Source: Paralvinella palmiformis (lineage: Eukaryota > Annelida > Polychaeta > Terebellida > Alvinellidae). From it: 64,000 nucleotides of DNA. The stretch is taken from the NCBI GenBank assembly GCA_025642065.1, contig JAODUP010000162.1, positions 211,501-275,500 of the forward strand. Direction: 5' to 3'. A program made the position numbers and the translations under genes. How positions within the stretch are numbered: position 1 is the stretch's first letter; each line of letters opens with the position of its first letter. Positions 38,338-50,560 of the stretch are shown here, piece after piece. A model generated the notes under the pieces. It was not told the origin of the DNA. It searched no databases and was given only the letters and a program-made list of their open reading frames with translations.

Positions 38338-39770
38338 GTAAATACACATATGACATGGCTTATCTGATTTTCTGTATACAATTTAAGACAAACCAATCGG
38401 CATAGTATAAAACTATGTAGGGTACAGTATTTCCTAGTGTGGACTCTACTTGTATTAGCTGGGATTTAGCCTGAGCCTCTAAGTCACAGTTAAGTTCAGG
38501 TTTATGGTTAAGATTAACACCAGCAAAACTGGCATGTTTACTACAGTTTAAGAGTAATCTACAGTCATGCCTTAAACTGTCTAGCTTTGGAAATGCTGGG
38601 CTGTGTTTGGAGAGGTCATACCCCCACCCTTGAGCAGTAGTTTTGTCAAATCTTGTGTTCTGATAATGGAGAACACATGCGGTTTGCTCTTGAGCAGGTT
38701 CTGTTCAAAAATATAAATTCTGTTTCGAAGTGCAGATTCTATGATATTTGCAAAAACTGTGGAAAATTGGTGTCCCTATGTATGTTTTTACACACATGCA
38801 TGTGTGCATCTGTACACACACAAACTGAGGGTGGGTGTGCATTAGGCCAGGTAAGCAGATGTTTATATATAATTTGTGACATTCAGCACTGTAAGTTCTA
38901 CATCACTAACAAAGTGATACGCTTCCGGTAAACATATTAAATGGTCTGTGTTCATTCGTTGCAGAGCGTTAGAAGAATCCGTCAAGCGGCGATCATGTTA
39001 GGGTAAAATCCCTACACGAACTCGTTTGCGAGCGACAGCAAAGATTGCCGTGCCGGCGTGCTATATAACCTAGAGGGGCAGAAAGCTCCTTGGTGCTGAG
39101 ACAATGCGGAAAATATGCAGAATATGTATTATATGTGCACAGCGTGAATAGTGTTCAGGGCTCACTGGATTATCGGAACGATCGTTGAAGCGTAGCATTG
39201 TCTAGTGCTGTGGTCACAGAGAGCACTGTGTGATAGTACTTAAACCTATTTTATGAATACAGCTTGCGGCGGTTCAGTCCAAACTGCAACACACAAAAAA
39301 CCTGTATACATATAGGAATATTATGTAGTCAGAAGTTAAGGAATCGTAGCATCATCCGTGCGTCGTACTGATTTGTTCAAATTCATCAACAAACCAGTGA
39401 GAGTGGTCCCTTGGCATGAGGCGTTACTTCTCTCCATATGCATATAGCCTTTAATAAAAACCATACAACTCCTTAGTTAGTCGTTGCTTTGCTGCTTAAC
39501 AGTACTGGGTGTCGTCATCCTGCGTAGTGTGATTGTACAGTTTGCGCTATTTGTGTTCCCAATATACCGCGTTTCCTATCCAGCACTAAAAATCTTGAGG
39601 TGGAACCTCCATAAGTATGCGTTGTACTTGTATCGTTGCACCTAATAGTGAGTGGTGGCACGAGCCACTGCGGAACCAGTTTATTAACTAAGGAGTCGGA
39701 TTTTTAAAACATGGTGCTAATCCATGAAAACCGCAAAAACTTTTATGTCTCTTCTATTTCAGGATAAACT

Positions 39771-42165
39771 ATGCCATCAAAGATATTTGTTGGAAACATT
39801 GCATCAGGTTCAAAGGATGCGGAACTGCAGGCTCTTTTTGAGGCATTTGGCGAAGTGACCGAATGTGATATTGTCAGTAATTATGCATTTGTTGTAAGTT
39901 TGTTGCTAATTTCTCTCATAAAGCATAGCTTTGCCATAACATTCTTAATCTTATGAATAAATGACAAAAGAATGACCATTTGCCTGTTCTCTGATTCTTT
40001 AGAAAGAAACATTAAACCAATTATCATTTTCGTTACATTTGGGAATGTTCCGAGCAGTTGGTCGTAATATTGGTATATGGGAAAATGTGCCCTTATTCCA
40101 GCACACAATTAATTAACCAGCTACATTATGATGTGTGTTTGAGTGATTTACAGGTTGCCTTGTGTTCTTGTATGAAATAATTAAGCAAATGTTTGTGTTG
40201 AAATCTGTGCATCAGTTAAACTCCATGTTCTTAATAGAAGGCTTTTGTGTTCATGTATTCAGCACATGACAAATGAACCCGAGGCCAAGGCGGCAATTGC
40301 AGCTCTGCATCAGAGTACTTTCAATGGGGTTCAAATCAGATGTGAGGTATGTATTACAGCTTACTTCACAAACAAATAATGTGAGCTAGTGGTACATTGG
40401 TCCCAGCAGTTTCCTGTCATATCTATTTTTTTCCCTTTATGTATATATCAGTATATGGAAATAAAAAAAAATTCTGTCTACCTGTTTATCAGTTTGGTCA
40501 CTTTTATTTGCAGCTGTCAACAAAAAATACGCAAGGGAGAAAGAGGGCTCGGGAAGCCGAGGATCATGATGAAGTCGGAGGGCAAGTATAATTTCAGGGT
40601 CTTCCGCACCTGGTTTTAAAATGACACTCCCAGTTTTTCTATTGTAGATGTCTTTGCTTTGGAAATTGTGTTTACATGTCTGCTTTCACATTTGACACCA
40701 GGAAAATTGATGATTTTGGTTTACTATATAGTAATAATTGATTTCAAATTCTTTCCTTTGTTTGTGGATTTGATTTTAAAAAAATTTAAAACTCGCAATT
40801 CCACCCATTAGACTTCCCATTTGTTGTTTTGTTTGAATCCAATTAAAATTTGTCCGCTGTTCTCTGTGTGCATTATATTATAGTATGTGATATTGACAAC
40901 TCTTGTCTGGCCTTGCAGGCGAGGGAGAGGCACACGTGGAGCCCGTGGCGCACGTGCTGGACGTGGTGGTGGACGTGGTACTACCGCTGGGCGTGGTGTG
41001 GACAGATTTGCCAGCTACACGGATGTCACAGACAGACGACCCATTCCTCCACTGGACAGAACAGATCCATACGCTTCCAGGGCCGATCCGTTTCGAGATC
41101 CTTACATCAGAGAGCTGCTTCTCAGAGATCCATATGTCCGTGACCTGATTGACCGTGAACTGAGTTACAGAGACTCGCTTACCCGAAACTATGACACTTA
41201 CGGCACAAGAGACCCATACAGTGCAACAAGAGACCGAGATCCTTATACAAGACCACCACCAGATTATTACTGGCGAGGGACTGCCACTACCACCACACCT
41301 GTTAGTAGTGTGATGCCTGCAACAGGAATTATTGGCAAGACTGATAATGGGTAAGACATACTAGCAGTGTTGCTTCTAGGATGCGTTTTTGCAGGATTCC
41401 CGTGATATTTTAACGTATGGCGCAAAACAAAAAACCCTGGGGACCACATGGCACAGAATAAAATCCCATCACACAATATTGTAAGTGTTTTGCACATTAA
41501 CGGTCTCTCCATCATATTTGCTTTAATAATACGATACCAGACTGCTGAATGCGAGTGTGGGTTTAGTTGCCAAAATTCCATCAAGTTGTCGCAATAAATT
41601 AAAAGAAAAGCACCTCAATGTATTGATGACAATTAAAACATCAAGATGTTCTGTAGCTGACTGACTACGAGTTAGCTATAAATATGTGGAAGAAGAAAGC
41701 CCATAGAATATTTAAAAATGTGTCTTATCAGTTATCAATAGAATTTTGAAGTATTTCTCTAGTCTTGTTTTTTCATGTTACAGATATAATTAAATAAGTG
41801 ATATGCATACATTTAATTATGCTTACATTAAAACTATGTGTATAAATGGCTCAAATAGAATACAAGTGTCATCATTTTCAGTTCAAATATTCCTAAAGTG
41901 CCCATATTACATTAAAATGACCCACATTTTTAAAACCTTCCCCACATTGGCTAAATCCTAGAAGCAACACTGACTAGGTCAAATCTTGAGAATCACTGTG
42001 TAATGTGCCAGACATGTTTCAAGAAGTTCACGAAACTGGGTTTTAATATTTGGGTATCCAATCTGGTTCTGTCTTGGGTAAACAGTGACAATCTGTTTGT
42101 CTTTCAGTACGGCTGATTTTACCAGCGATAACCTTGGTTACAACATGAACCCACAAATCTTTTGA
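39771..42165 (+). CDS. RBM4/RBM14 (lark)-like RNA-binding protein, one RRM plus RG/RDPY tail (5 exons, 254 aa)
   Basis: CDS exons are 39771-39893, 40263-40346, 40514-40581, 40919-41350 and 42108-42165. The ATG at 39771 lies 8 nt into an exon (acceptor ttcag at 39762), and an in-frame TAA at 39765 fixes it as the start. Residues 3-75 form one RRM: RNP2 is KIFVGNI, the RNP1 position reads YAFVHM, and the domain ends in CELSTK. This pattern matches the second RRM of RBM4/RBM14 and Drosophila lark, proteins of splicing and translation control (family knowledge). A basic linker precedes an RG-rich box at about 92-115, a likely methylation and RNA-contact region. A low-complexity segment of DPY/RDPY repeats follows. 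Intron 3 is GC-AG (GG|gcaagt at 40582), and only that donor keeps the frame. The short last exon ends NPQIF. Vertebrate relatives carry two RRMs, so the single RRM is either ancestral or lineage-specific. I assign no exact symbol. Confidence 0.9.
41365..41972. mobile_element. 608-bp TIR element in RBM intron 4
   Basis: Both ends carry CAGTGTTGCTTCTAGGAT in inverted orientation (41365-41382 and 41955-41972), flanked by ACTAG on both sides (5-bp duplication). The interior has no transposase-like frame. It starts only 14 bp after the 5' splice site. Confidence 0.75.
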
Positions 42166-44109
42166 TGCCCCGAGCAGTGAATGCATGACCACAGTCAAAA
42201 TGGTATGCACATTTTGTATATCTTTTGTACTTTCTTCATCTCGCATAACTATTTTTATGAAATAAAACTTTTTTGGTTAAAACTTCCATCCGAGGTGAAT
42301 TGCATTTAGCATCTGTCGCCTACGTTTGATCTGAAAAAGTGTATGTTGTGTCTGGTGAGCTTGTCAAAAATACTGCTCTTATTAAATTTTAGCCCTTATA
42401 TTGGGGGAACAGTGTAAGTTTGAAACTTTTAGATTATTATTTTATTGGCATAGGTTGTAAAAGTACTATTTATTGGATTGTTTTATAGAAGTTAATGATT
42501 TTTTTATGACAACTGAAGCGTGGGCTTGGGGTGGCAATTGGGCCACAATCCTTTTAATCGATGTTAAGCTATGACTGGGTGATTGATTATGTGGCTTCTG
42601 AGTACTGTGTTGGTATGGATAAAATTTGATTAAGGGAGGGTACCTATACATGGTTCCAGAATGAAAACTACTGTAGATAAATATACCAAAGTATATATTT
42701 TTTAAACTGATGAGATGACCTAAGAATTACTGTTGTTGTTCTTTTTTTTGGGGGGAATCAAGGGTATTATCAAATACCTGTCAAAATATACAAGCAAATA
42801 CAATAAATAAGTGTTGTAATAATTTGTGCCAATTTTTTTTTAAATAATTTACATTGCAATGGATATATCGTGAATGTGAAATGTGGGTACAGACAAATGG
42901 AGGATACATATAGATAGTTCTAGAACGAAATCTACTGTGGGTAAATATATCATTGAAGTTTACATTTTCCAAAACAGCATCTATTTGTCTAGATGATGGC
43001 ATCAGAATATCAGGTGTAGTTAATCAAAAAAGTTTTTCAATTAAAAAAAATATTTTTACTTCAAGATTATTATCAAATCCTTGCCAACATACACACATAG
43101 ATTTAACAAATATGTGTTTAGTTATGATAAAGAATATATACTCTGTAAATCATATAAAAAACTGCATCTAGTGCCTGTTTGCAATCAGCAAGCCCTTGTT
43201 AAGAATCGTTGACTACCATCCTTGAATGCAAAATTTATTCGTAAAATTATCTGATTGGTCTCAAAATGATGGGAAATAATATGGCTGCTTACGGGTCTTT
43301 CAATCACCTCTATACACACAAATGCTGCTGACATCTAGCAATCAATGTGAACACTAATCCCCAATATATCAAGGTTTCGTCCTTAAAAGGTTAATGTATT
43401 TCTGTATGTATTTAAATGTTTACCATTTACCATGGTAATTGATTACTTTTTATTTATCCTTAGTAATAGGATGGTTTGTGTATATGCAACTCGTGTAATT
43501 GACTGTGACAACAAAACAGCTGATGCGAACTTTGTTTTGGTTTTTGAAGTTCACTGTAGTGATAAATAATTTTTTTTCTTTATATACGACTTTACAAGTC
43601 CTTAAACCAGTTCTTTGGTGCCAGTATCAGTGGTTTTGTTAAGAAATAAAGTGGGGGGGAGGGTCCAACAAAAGAAACGACAGTAGCCGGGTCGAAGTGG
43701 CGTCAAATGAACCAGGTCACGGCTACTAACAGAATCACTAAAACAATTGTTCAGATAATTCTAAAAACCTTGATTTTATTGTCATGATTAGTCATTCTGT
43801 CGGTTGTATCTTTCAAGTAATGGATAAATTACTTGTTTTTGTGGGTAGAATAGCCTAATAAGTTTGTTGACATGGATCACCGAGCTAGTCACCATCTGTG
43901 ATTAATTATAGGGACCGCCTCGGGTTAATTAATTATTATACAAAAGAATATGTGTGCATGCATCCTCACTGTTGACATGCATAGAACAATACCAAAACAT
44001 CATAGTACACAACTGCCCAACTGGACATGCCCTGAAAATGGACAGGGTGGAATATTTATAGGAATGCCTTATATAGCACTCGATTGCTACATGTATGCAG
44101 TACTGTAAT

Positions 44110-44393
44110 CAGACATGGGCTCAATTCCGGAATTGATTATTTAAAAAAATGGAATTGGAATTGAAGTTTCTTACAAAAACAAATTAAATACACAAATTAG
44201 TTTACCATTTAATTTTTTAATTCAGAAATATTTCTTCCATGACAATCCTACTTGGAATGTAAACTACTCGGAGTAGGTATTCCAAGTAGGTCCTCAGAGT
44301 ACCTACTCATTGTAAAAAGCAGTGGCTAAAAAATGGAATTGGAATTGATAAATTTGATGTGGAATTGACGAAATGGAATTGACCCCATGTATG
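44110..44393. mobile_element. hAT-like MITE family D, 284 bp
   Basis: Ends CAGACATGGGCTCAATTCC and GGAATTGACCCCATGTATG; 8-bp flanks ACTGTAAT and ACTGTGAT (7 of 8). It lies between the two candidate last exons of the RBM gene. Confidence 0.88.
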
Positions 44394-44584
44394 ACTGTGA
44401 TGTTATTTAGTGTTAATTAAAGTTTTATATTTTGGGGTAAGCAGGATGAAAATATCGAAAGAATTGGTTTAAAAAGTAGTTGGATTTTTTTAAATTTCGT
44501 TTAAATTCACATTGAAGCCTTTCATGATAATGTTAAATATCTGTTTTGAGTAATGTGGCGTCATTTTTTACATTTCAATTTCAG

Positions 44585-45380
44585 GATAGATACATTAGTA
44601 TCAACTGTTGGATATTAGCTGGACGTGAAGAGAAGTTGCTTCGGTGATGCATTATTGTTGGCTGTAAATTCTTCCCAAGCTGTTCATCTCGTCATAACTG
44701 AATCATGCCTGTCAGGTTATTGTCATTGCTATATTATGTTGTAATAATGATAATAATGTAAAATGGCCAACTGCATTTGTTAAGGTTGCTTCAGATTGAA
44801 CATTGCGCTAAGTATATACAATTCCACAGGTCCACCGTGTTGTCCCATCACTTGTCGTCGAGTCTGATTTAGCAGGATTCACAGCTGTAAAATGTTTGAT
44901 CAGCGTACATAATAATGTTCAGGCAGCTATGTATGACTTTGTTTCAGATGCGTTTTCATTGCTATTCAGTGTTTAAAGCTGGCTTTATCTGAGAAAATGA
45001 TCGCTCACCATTTCTGGCGTGAAATACGTTTTTAGTGAATGTACAGGTCTTCGCTTATTTTGTGGCACAGGTGTTTACTTCTTTTGGTGATCGATGTTTT
45101 CTCGTGGTAATGTTTGAACTATCCATCTATATTGAATCTGATCACATAGAAAATATGCCATCACTGCTCGCAGTCGGATAAAAGACCCCTTGCCCGGTAG
45201 CTTCCTGTGTATTATCTGTATTAGCAATAGATCATCGTCAGGTGCCACTTTGGACCATTTTAGTTGTAATCTCGTGTATGTGCTATTAGATGTTCCGTTA
45301 ACTGTACATAAACTGTTTTTGTATGACCTTTAATTTTATGTCATGGCTGATGACGAAATAAATCATATACAAGGTTAATT
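44585..45380 (+). other. Candidate alternative last exon and 3' UTR of the RBM4/14-like gene
   Basis: A strong acceptor (tttcaatttcag) ends at 44584. Spliced from the donor at 41351 (phase 2), it would read GIDTLVSTVGY and stop at 44616-44618, giving a 246-aa isoform. It could instead be a 3' UTR exon joined to a possible donor (gtatgc) at 42203. The following ~740 bp lack the repeats seen elsewhere and end at AATAAA (45357-45362), so this is probably real transcript sequence. A nearer AATAAA at 42261 could end the first isoform. Confidence 0.5.
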
Positions 45381-48300
45381 TGTTTGTTTACCTTAAATCA
45401 TGTAGCTTTTTGCATATTTCTTGTAATGTTGGTCAAATAACATCCACTTGGGAAAAACACCCAGTCATTTTTATTAATGATGTTTTAGATTGATTTAGGC
45501 TTTATGTGTGGATTATTAATTAGTCTGTAGATTATTAATTAAAATCAACAATGTCAGTGAATCACTGGAACATTTAAGGAGATAAACTTCTTCAGTGTAA
45601 ATATTTGAAAAAACCCCTAAATAATAGTAAAAATAAATGTTACAAAATTATTTACGGTTAAGGCGGTGTAACATCACCCGTTATTTAAAAGCTCGCTGGT
45701 TAAACCGTCTTTTGAAGCATGTAATGGGTGAATACAAAAAATTTCTTTTTGTGTTTATTAATCAGCAAAATATCCACCATCATCTTAAAATCTAAATCAG
45801 ATTTGTGAAACAATCTTAGTCAACATGTAGGTAAAGAAATGGTTTAAACGTTATCAAACTCTACATCTGTGCTTTAAAACTTATGAAAAATAAATCCATA
45901 TACATTACAAAGATAATACAGATATATACATCTACATGCACATAGATATACACACATGCCCATGTGTACTTAGACACGAACGCATATGCATACATCGGAG
46001 TGTATTCAATGATTACAGTGGAAATTGCAGGGACCGGTGTAGCCTAAGCTGTCTTCCCACTGGCCCCAAGATAACAAATTTAAATATATTGTTTGTTGCT
46101 GCTCAATAAACGATAAAAAATTATACATTCAAATGAAGTGCTTTTTACATGTTATTTCTTTATTAATTTATCAAGTGTAGACCACAAAAGACACCATGCC
46201 ATCTAAACCGAATTTCAGTGTAGTTACAAATTTTTTAATTTATTATAAAATCTGTTTTTCCGTATCTCCCTTTTTTAACCTATATGATCTGTACTATCCA
46301 AACACGAGCTTCCCAAATTGTTACTAATTGGGGAGTGAATTATTTCTGGTTTGGTCTCAGAAACATAGCCGATATGCGAATCCTTAGAACACTGGATACA
46401 ATCATATGAAACATTCCCATAGACACAATCAACATTGGAGATTCAAACCCAAAGCTGGAGTTTTGCAGTACAGTGTGGTATAGTTGTGTGATAAAGTAGG
46501 GAAAAGCAATGGATAGGCGACCTCAATGTATCAATGGTCCATATCATGGTAATCAGTATACTTCAAAGCATCTATGGGGCACATCTTGCCATTATTGATT
46601 TGAATGAAATAAACTAGGTCTGTCCAAATTTCATCATGGACAGGCACTTACTCAGATTAGGGAAGAGTTTGTGAAGTGGCAGTTTCAAATACTTTCATTT
46701 GAATCTTGGAATAAATACATCTTACCACCAAGTCATAAAGTACATTAAGCCTTACAGCACATAACAGCTGACTGGATCCTTTATACAAGCCTCAGATTCA
46801 TTCTGCTTTTTTTCATCAATGAACCAGCATTGTATTTCAACCAAATTAACATTCAAAATAAGAATTTTTTTAAATCAGAAATCTTCCGGTGATTTATTAT
46901 TTTTAAGGTCTGTGGTGGCGTCTGGGGTGACTGAATAAAGGTTAACCACACATCAGAACAGAAAGGTCGTTCAATATCACCATGTATTAGATGTCGGTAA
47001 TAAAACTGTAACCTACGGAATGCGAAGGTGTCTGAAGGATTTAGAAATGGTCACGATTCAATTCGCTTCACAACAGAACGTATGCGTGAGAACCGATAGT
47101 GTGTTCTAGACATATTAATTTAGACTTCTCCCCTTTGAGTGAATTACCGGGTTACATATTACTGTTTCGTGACACCTTTTGTATACATGTCGGGCTAAAT
47201 CAGTAAATGATCCCCAAAGGGAATGAGTTGAGGTGAAACGGTCTTCAGATATAGCCATGCCAGGATTTGAACTCAGGTGGTAGAGTGGTTGTTGATGAGT
47301 AGAGCTATTTAGCCATGCTGCTAGTCTTACCTGGGACAATGAATGTCCCCACAAGGAAACGAATCTGACAAAATTAGGCACGAGCCAGATCTCAAACCCA
47401 TGGCCTGAAGTTTTACAGCACAGTGCTCTAACCACTGTCCCATGGAAGCGCCATCAGTTCAGAATGTGGCCTACTGCACTATCATTTAGACAGACCATGG
47501 AGATGACCTGGTTTGTTCTGGAATGTGGAGAAATCTATTTATATTGGTCAAGTGTGGCACTGTATACATATTGCTCGAGCAAAACTGAAGTAGCCTAGCT
47601 GTTTTCTCCCTACGATGTTGATTAATTTTTGGTACCAACATTACTCCTTCAATCATTGTTTCATCTTTGACTTCGCCTCATTACCTTTGGAGGTCGCTTG
47701 GCCCATTTAGCCTACCTTGCGTGCACAAAAGTGGCGGTAAAACATCAATCATCATGAGTCATTGATCCTGTCCCATTATGTTGACTATTCTAAGATCATT
47801 TGACTGCTTCATTCTACTGATCAATTTCGTGTAGATGTACAAGTTTTTGATGAACTCATGAATCTTGATGTTTGTCCACAACTGAGAACTGATCTTAAAC
47901 AGTCGTGCGGTTTGAATCCATTGTGAAGTCACCACTGACAGTACAATATCATCTAATGCACTCGCTATTTGTAACCAGTTATCTAGTCCATATAGCACAC
48001 CGAGATATTTAACATCTGAATTCGGAGTGTTTGAAGGCATTCATCATAGGCCTTTTGCTGCCAAGCCCCATCCATCAACATGTATACATTCTTATACCTA
48101 CGCACATTGCTCAATGATATGGCATTTTAAACATTTAGCTTCAAGAAGTGGTCTTCAAGAGTCATTCACAGTCCACAGGCTAGCCATTTCTATCTGTGGT
48201 CCACAAAATCAAAACACAACAAAAGCTGTGTTAAACTCATTTTAAGCAGTTCACAGCGAGTCCATCATTTGCGTTATTGGTCTAGATTAGATCATCCAGA

Positions 48301-49079
48301 ACCCGATTATACAGTATCCATAACAGTTGGCATCCCTACTTCGTGTCATATATCAGTGATATCAGTGTCATTATCTCAGGAACCAATGCAGTCATAAGAA
48401 TGAAGAGAGTTTCTATAATGTAGACAAGGTATTCAGATAGTGCTCTTTTCCCGAGTGCACACACCACAGATTTGTAGGGGACCGTATAAGATCCACCACA
48501 ACAAGGAAAGACCAGACATTTCTCCACATTCATGAACTAGTAGACAAGCAGTATTGTGTAGAGATGCAGGCATGTTTCGAGAGTTGATTGACCAACAGTG
48601 TTGTATACCATCTCCCTCCCAATAATGGAATACGGTATATGGTTATTGTTCACTAACCATTGCAGTTGGTGGCATCCCCTCTAACTTCAGAAGTAATAGC
48701 ATGGTGTTCTGGCCCAAAGGTTGTTGGTGCTTCTTGTAAAGCATTCTAACTGAAGCTGAAGTTTTGGCTGTAGGTACATAATTACATCTTTGTCAGGGTT
48801 GAGAGTGTTATTAATTATCATTACGAATCTGTTTATGAAATATGCTCCAGATTGTTATGTACACGTCTCTAGTATCCTTAGACAACTGGATGAGGTAAGA
48901 AACACCCTTCAAAGACCTGGCCAGTCCTATCCATGCCTATAAGATCAAATAGATAAGAGGACTACAACAAGAAGCCTCCTGCTTGCTATTTCACTGATAC
49001 AAGGACTATCTGCTTGTAGTGCTGGCACTCGAGTTGCAGGCATGAAGACTGGCCATGCCTAGTCTAGTTGCTCTAATTT
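45381..49079. other. Intergenic; SINE pieces and unassigned decayed sequence
   Basis: 45.4-47.1 kb shows nothing recognisable. A SINE-A piece with SINE-C lies at 47165-47456 and a SINE-A 3' end at about 47640-47755. 47.8-48.95 kb has moderate minus-strand open frames (for example LDNWLQIASALDDIVL) with many stops, which may be a dead element that I cannot assign. Confidence 0.4.
47283..47456 (-). repeat. SINE family C-like copy
   Basis: The minus-strand head reads GGGACAGTGGTTAGAGCACTG, tRNA-like, followed by the body with GTGGGGACATTC on the same strand. A SINE-A fragment abuts at 47165-47280. Confidence 0.65.
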
Positions 49080-50560
49080 AGCAGTTTGGCCATAATATTA
49101 TGAAAATAGATATTAAGCAAGCGAAAAATCTGAAGTGAATTAATTAATCTTTCAGGATATAACAAAATCTGAGTTTTTATATGTAAAATGCAAAACCCCC
49201 ACACTGAAAAAAGACAGCATGCGTTTGCAAGCAAGACACCAGGCTGATTTCCAAGGAAACCTCTGATGGCATTATAATTACTGTATATACTTGCGAGGTA
49301 ACGACGCTGCTTTAGGTTGTCTGCTGCTATGTGTTCGAAAGAGCAAGACGACATCCAGGCTGACCACAGCTCACGAAGTTTGCACTTGAATGGATGACTG
49401 ACAGACACATCAAGTGGCTGTAGAATTGATCCCATCTCCCCCCCGCGCCAGGGATGACGACGATATCTGTGTTGTGGCTGCTGGCTATACGTTGTTTCAC
49501 TTTGTTGGCGAGATGAACGTGAAATTGGTCCCAGACAATTAGACTTTTCGTGTTTACAAGTCCACCGCCTGGGCGCCGACCCGAATCTTTCTGTGACCAG
49601 ATTAACATCCCGTGTGTGTCCAATCCTTTCGGGTGAACATAAACGATGACACCAGCGGGGAACTTCTCTTTTCGCATGGTCTTTCATTTGAATATGACCA
49701 CTGGCAGCTGTTTGGTTCCGTCAACCATACATGTGAGGACTCTGGTGAAATGTGTTTTCTCATGGCCCGTGGTACGAACAGTTCTTTTTGACAGCAAGTA
49801 AAAAAAAAAACAGGCATCTCATCCATATTCCCAATCTGGGATAGCGGATACGAATGTTTTAGTTTCTGGTATCATGAAGTGTTGGAAGTTCAGTGGGAAG
49901 GCATTGGCAGATCTTGGTTTTCTGCAAGATTATCAGTTTATTATAGAGCTTGAAACATGTACACCACCCAATTGATGCAAAGAACGATTCATTGTTAATC
50001 ATCTGTTTTGCTTTCATTCTGATAACACCACAGGTAACAACATAATCCTGTTGTCTGTGGTCCCATATCCAGCCTTTCAGTTCTCATTCTTCTTGGAGAA
50101 ATGACGGCTTCCCTCCTCTGCGTACCTTCTTTGCTTGTAGCGTCTCGGCAAAGTCACAAGCGACTTTTCACCAGTCTTGCACTTGCCTCTCTGAAACATT
50201 GAACTCCTGAGATGTCTGCCTGTTGTTATTACAATTGTCAGCAAATCAAATTGATCAATTCCAATTCCATTTTTTACCTATTACTTTTTACCTAGAGTAG
50301 GTACCCTGAATAATTTATATTCCAAATACGATTGTCACGGAAGAAATATTTCTGAATTAAAAAATTCAAAGGTTAAAGTTTTGGATAAAAAATTTTTGGT
50401 AGCAAACTTCAATTCCAACTTTATCAATTCCACTTTAATTAATTCTTAAATAAGCAATTCCAAAATTGAACTGACCCCATGTCTGATTGTCAGCATACTG
50501 CACAGATTTCAGTTTAAACTCTGTGCCATATGCACATTGCTTTAGATTTCCAGACAGGTC
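49080..50560 (-). pseudogene. pogo/Tigger-like transposase, broken
   Basis: On the minus strand the N-terminal Brinker-type helix-turn-helix reads FKLKSVQYAD, then (across a 252-bp insertion) EFNVSERQVQDW. A second DNA-binding part (VRRGGKPSF, MRKAKQM-like) and the DDE core follow. The first Asp is in MDEMPVFF (about 49826), the second in VWDQFHVH (about 49530), and the third in LQPLDVSV (about 49411). The core needs at least one frame change near 49440, and several stops are present. A MITE of family D sits at 50242-50485. Family knowledge: DD(x)D transposases of this type are domesticated as CENP-B and JRK; this copy is dead. Confidence 0.85.
50242..50485. mobile_element. hAT-like MITE family D, inserted in the pogo copy
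   Basis: The right end is TGACCCCATGTCTG; the left terminus is partly deleted. An exact 8-bp duplication ATTGTCAG flanks it (50234-50241 and 50486-50493). Without the insert the transposase frame continues from VQYAD directly. Confidence 0.9.

Noticed and set aside
40850..41148. Alternative frames over the RBM RG-box exon
   Set aside because: They are shadow frames of the RG/RDPY-coding exon; only the phase-matched frame continues the RRM.
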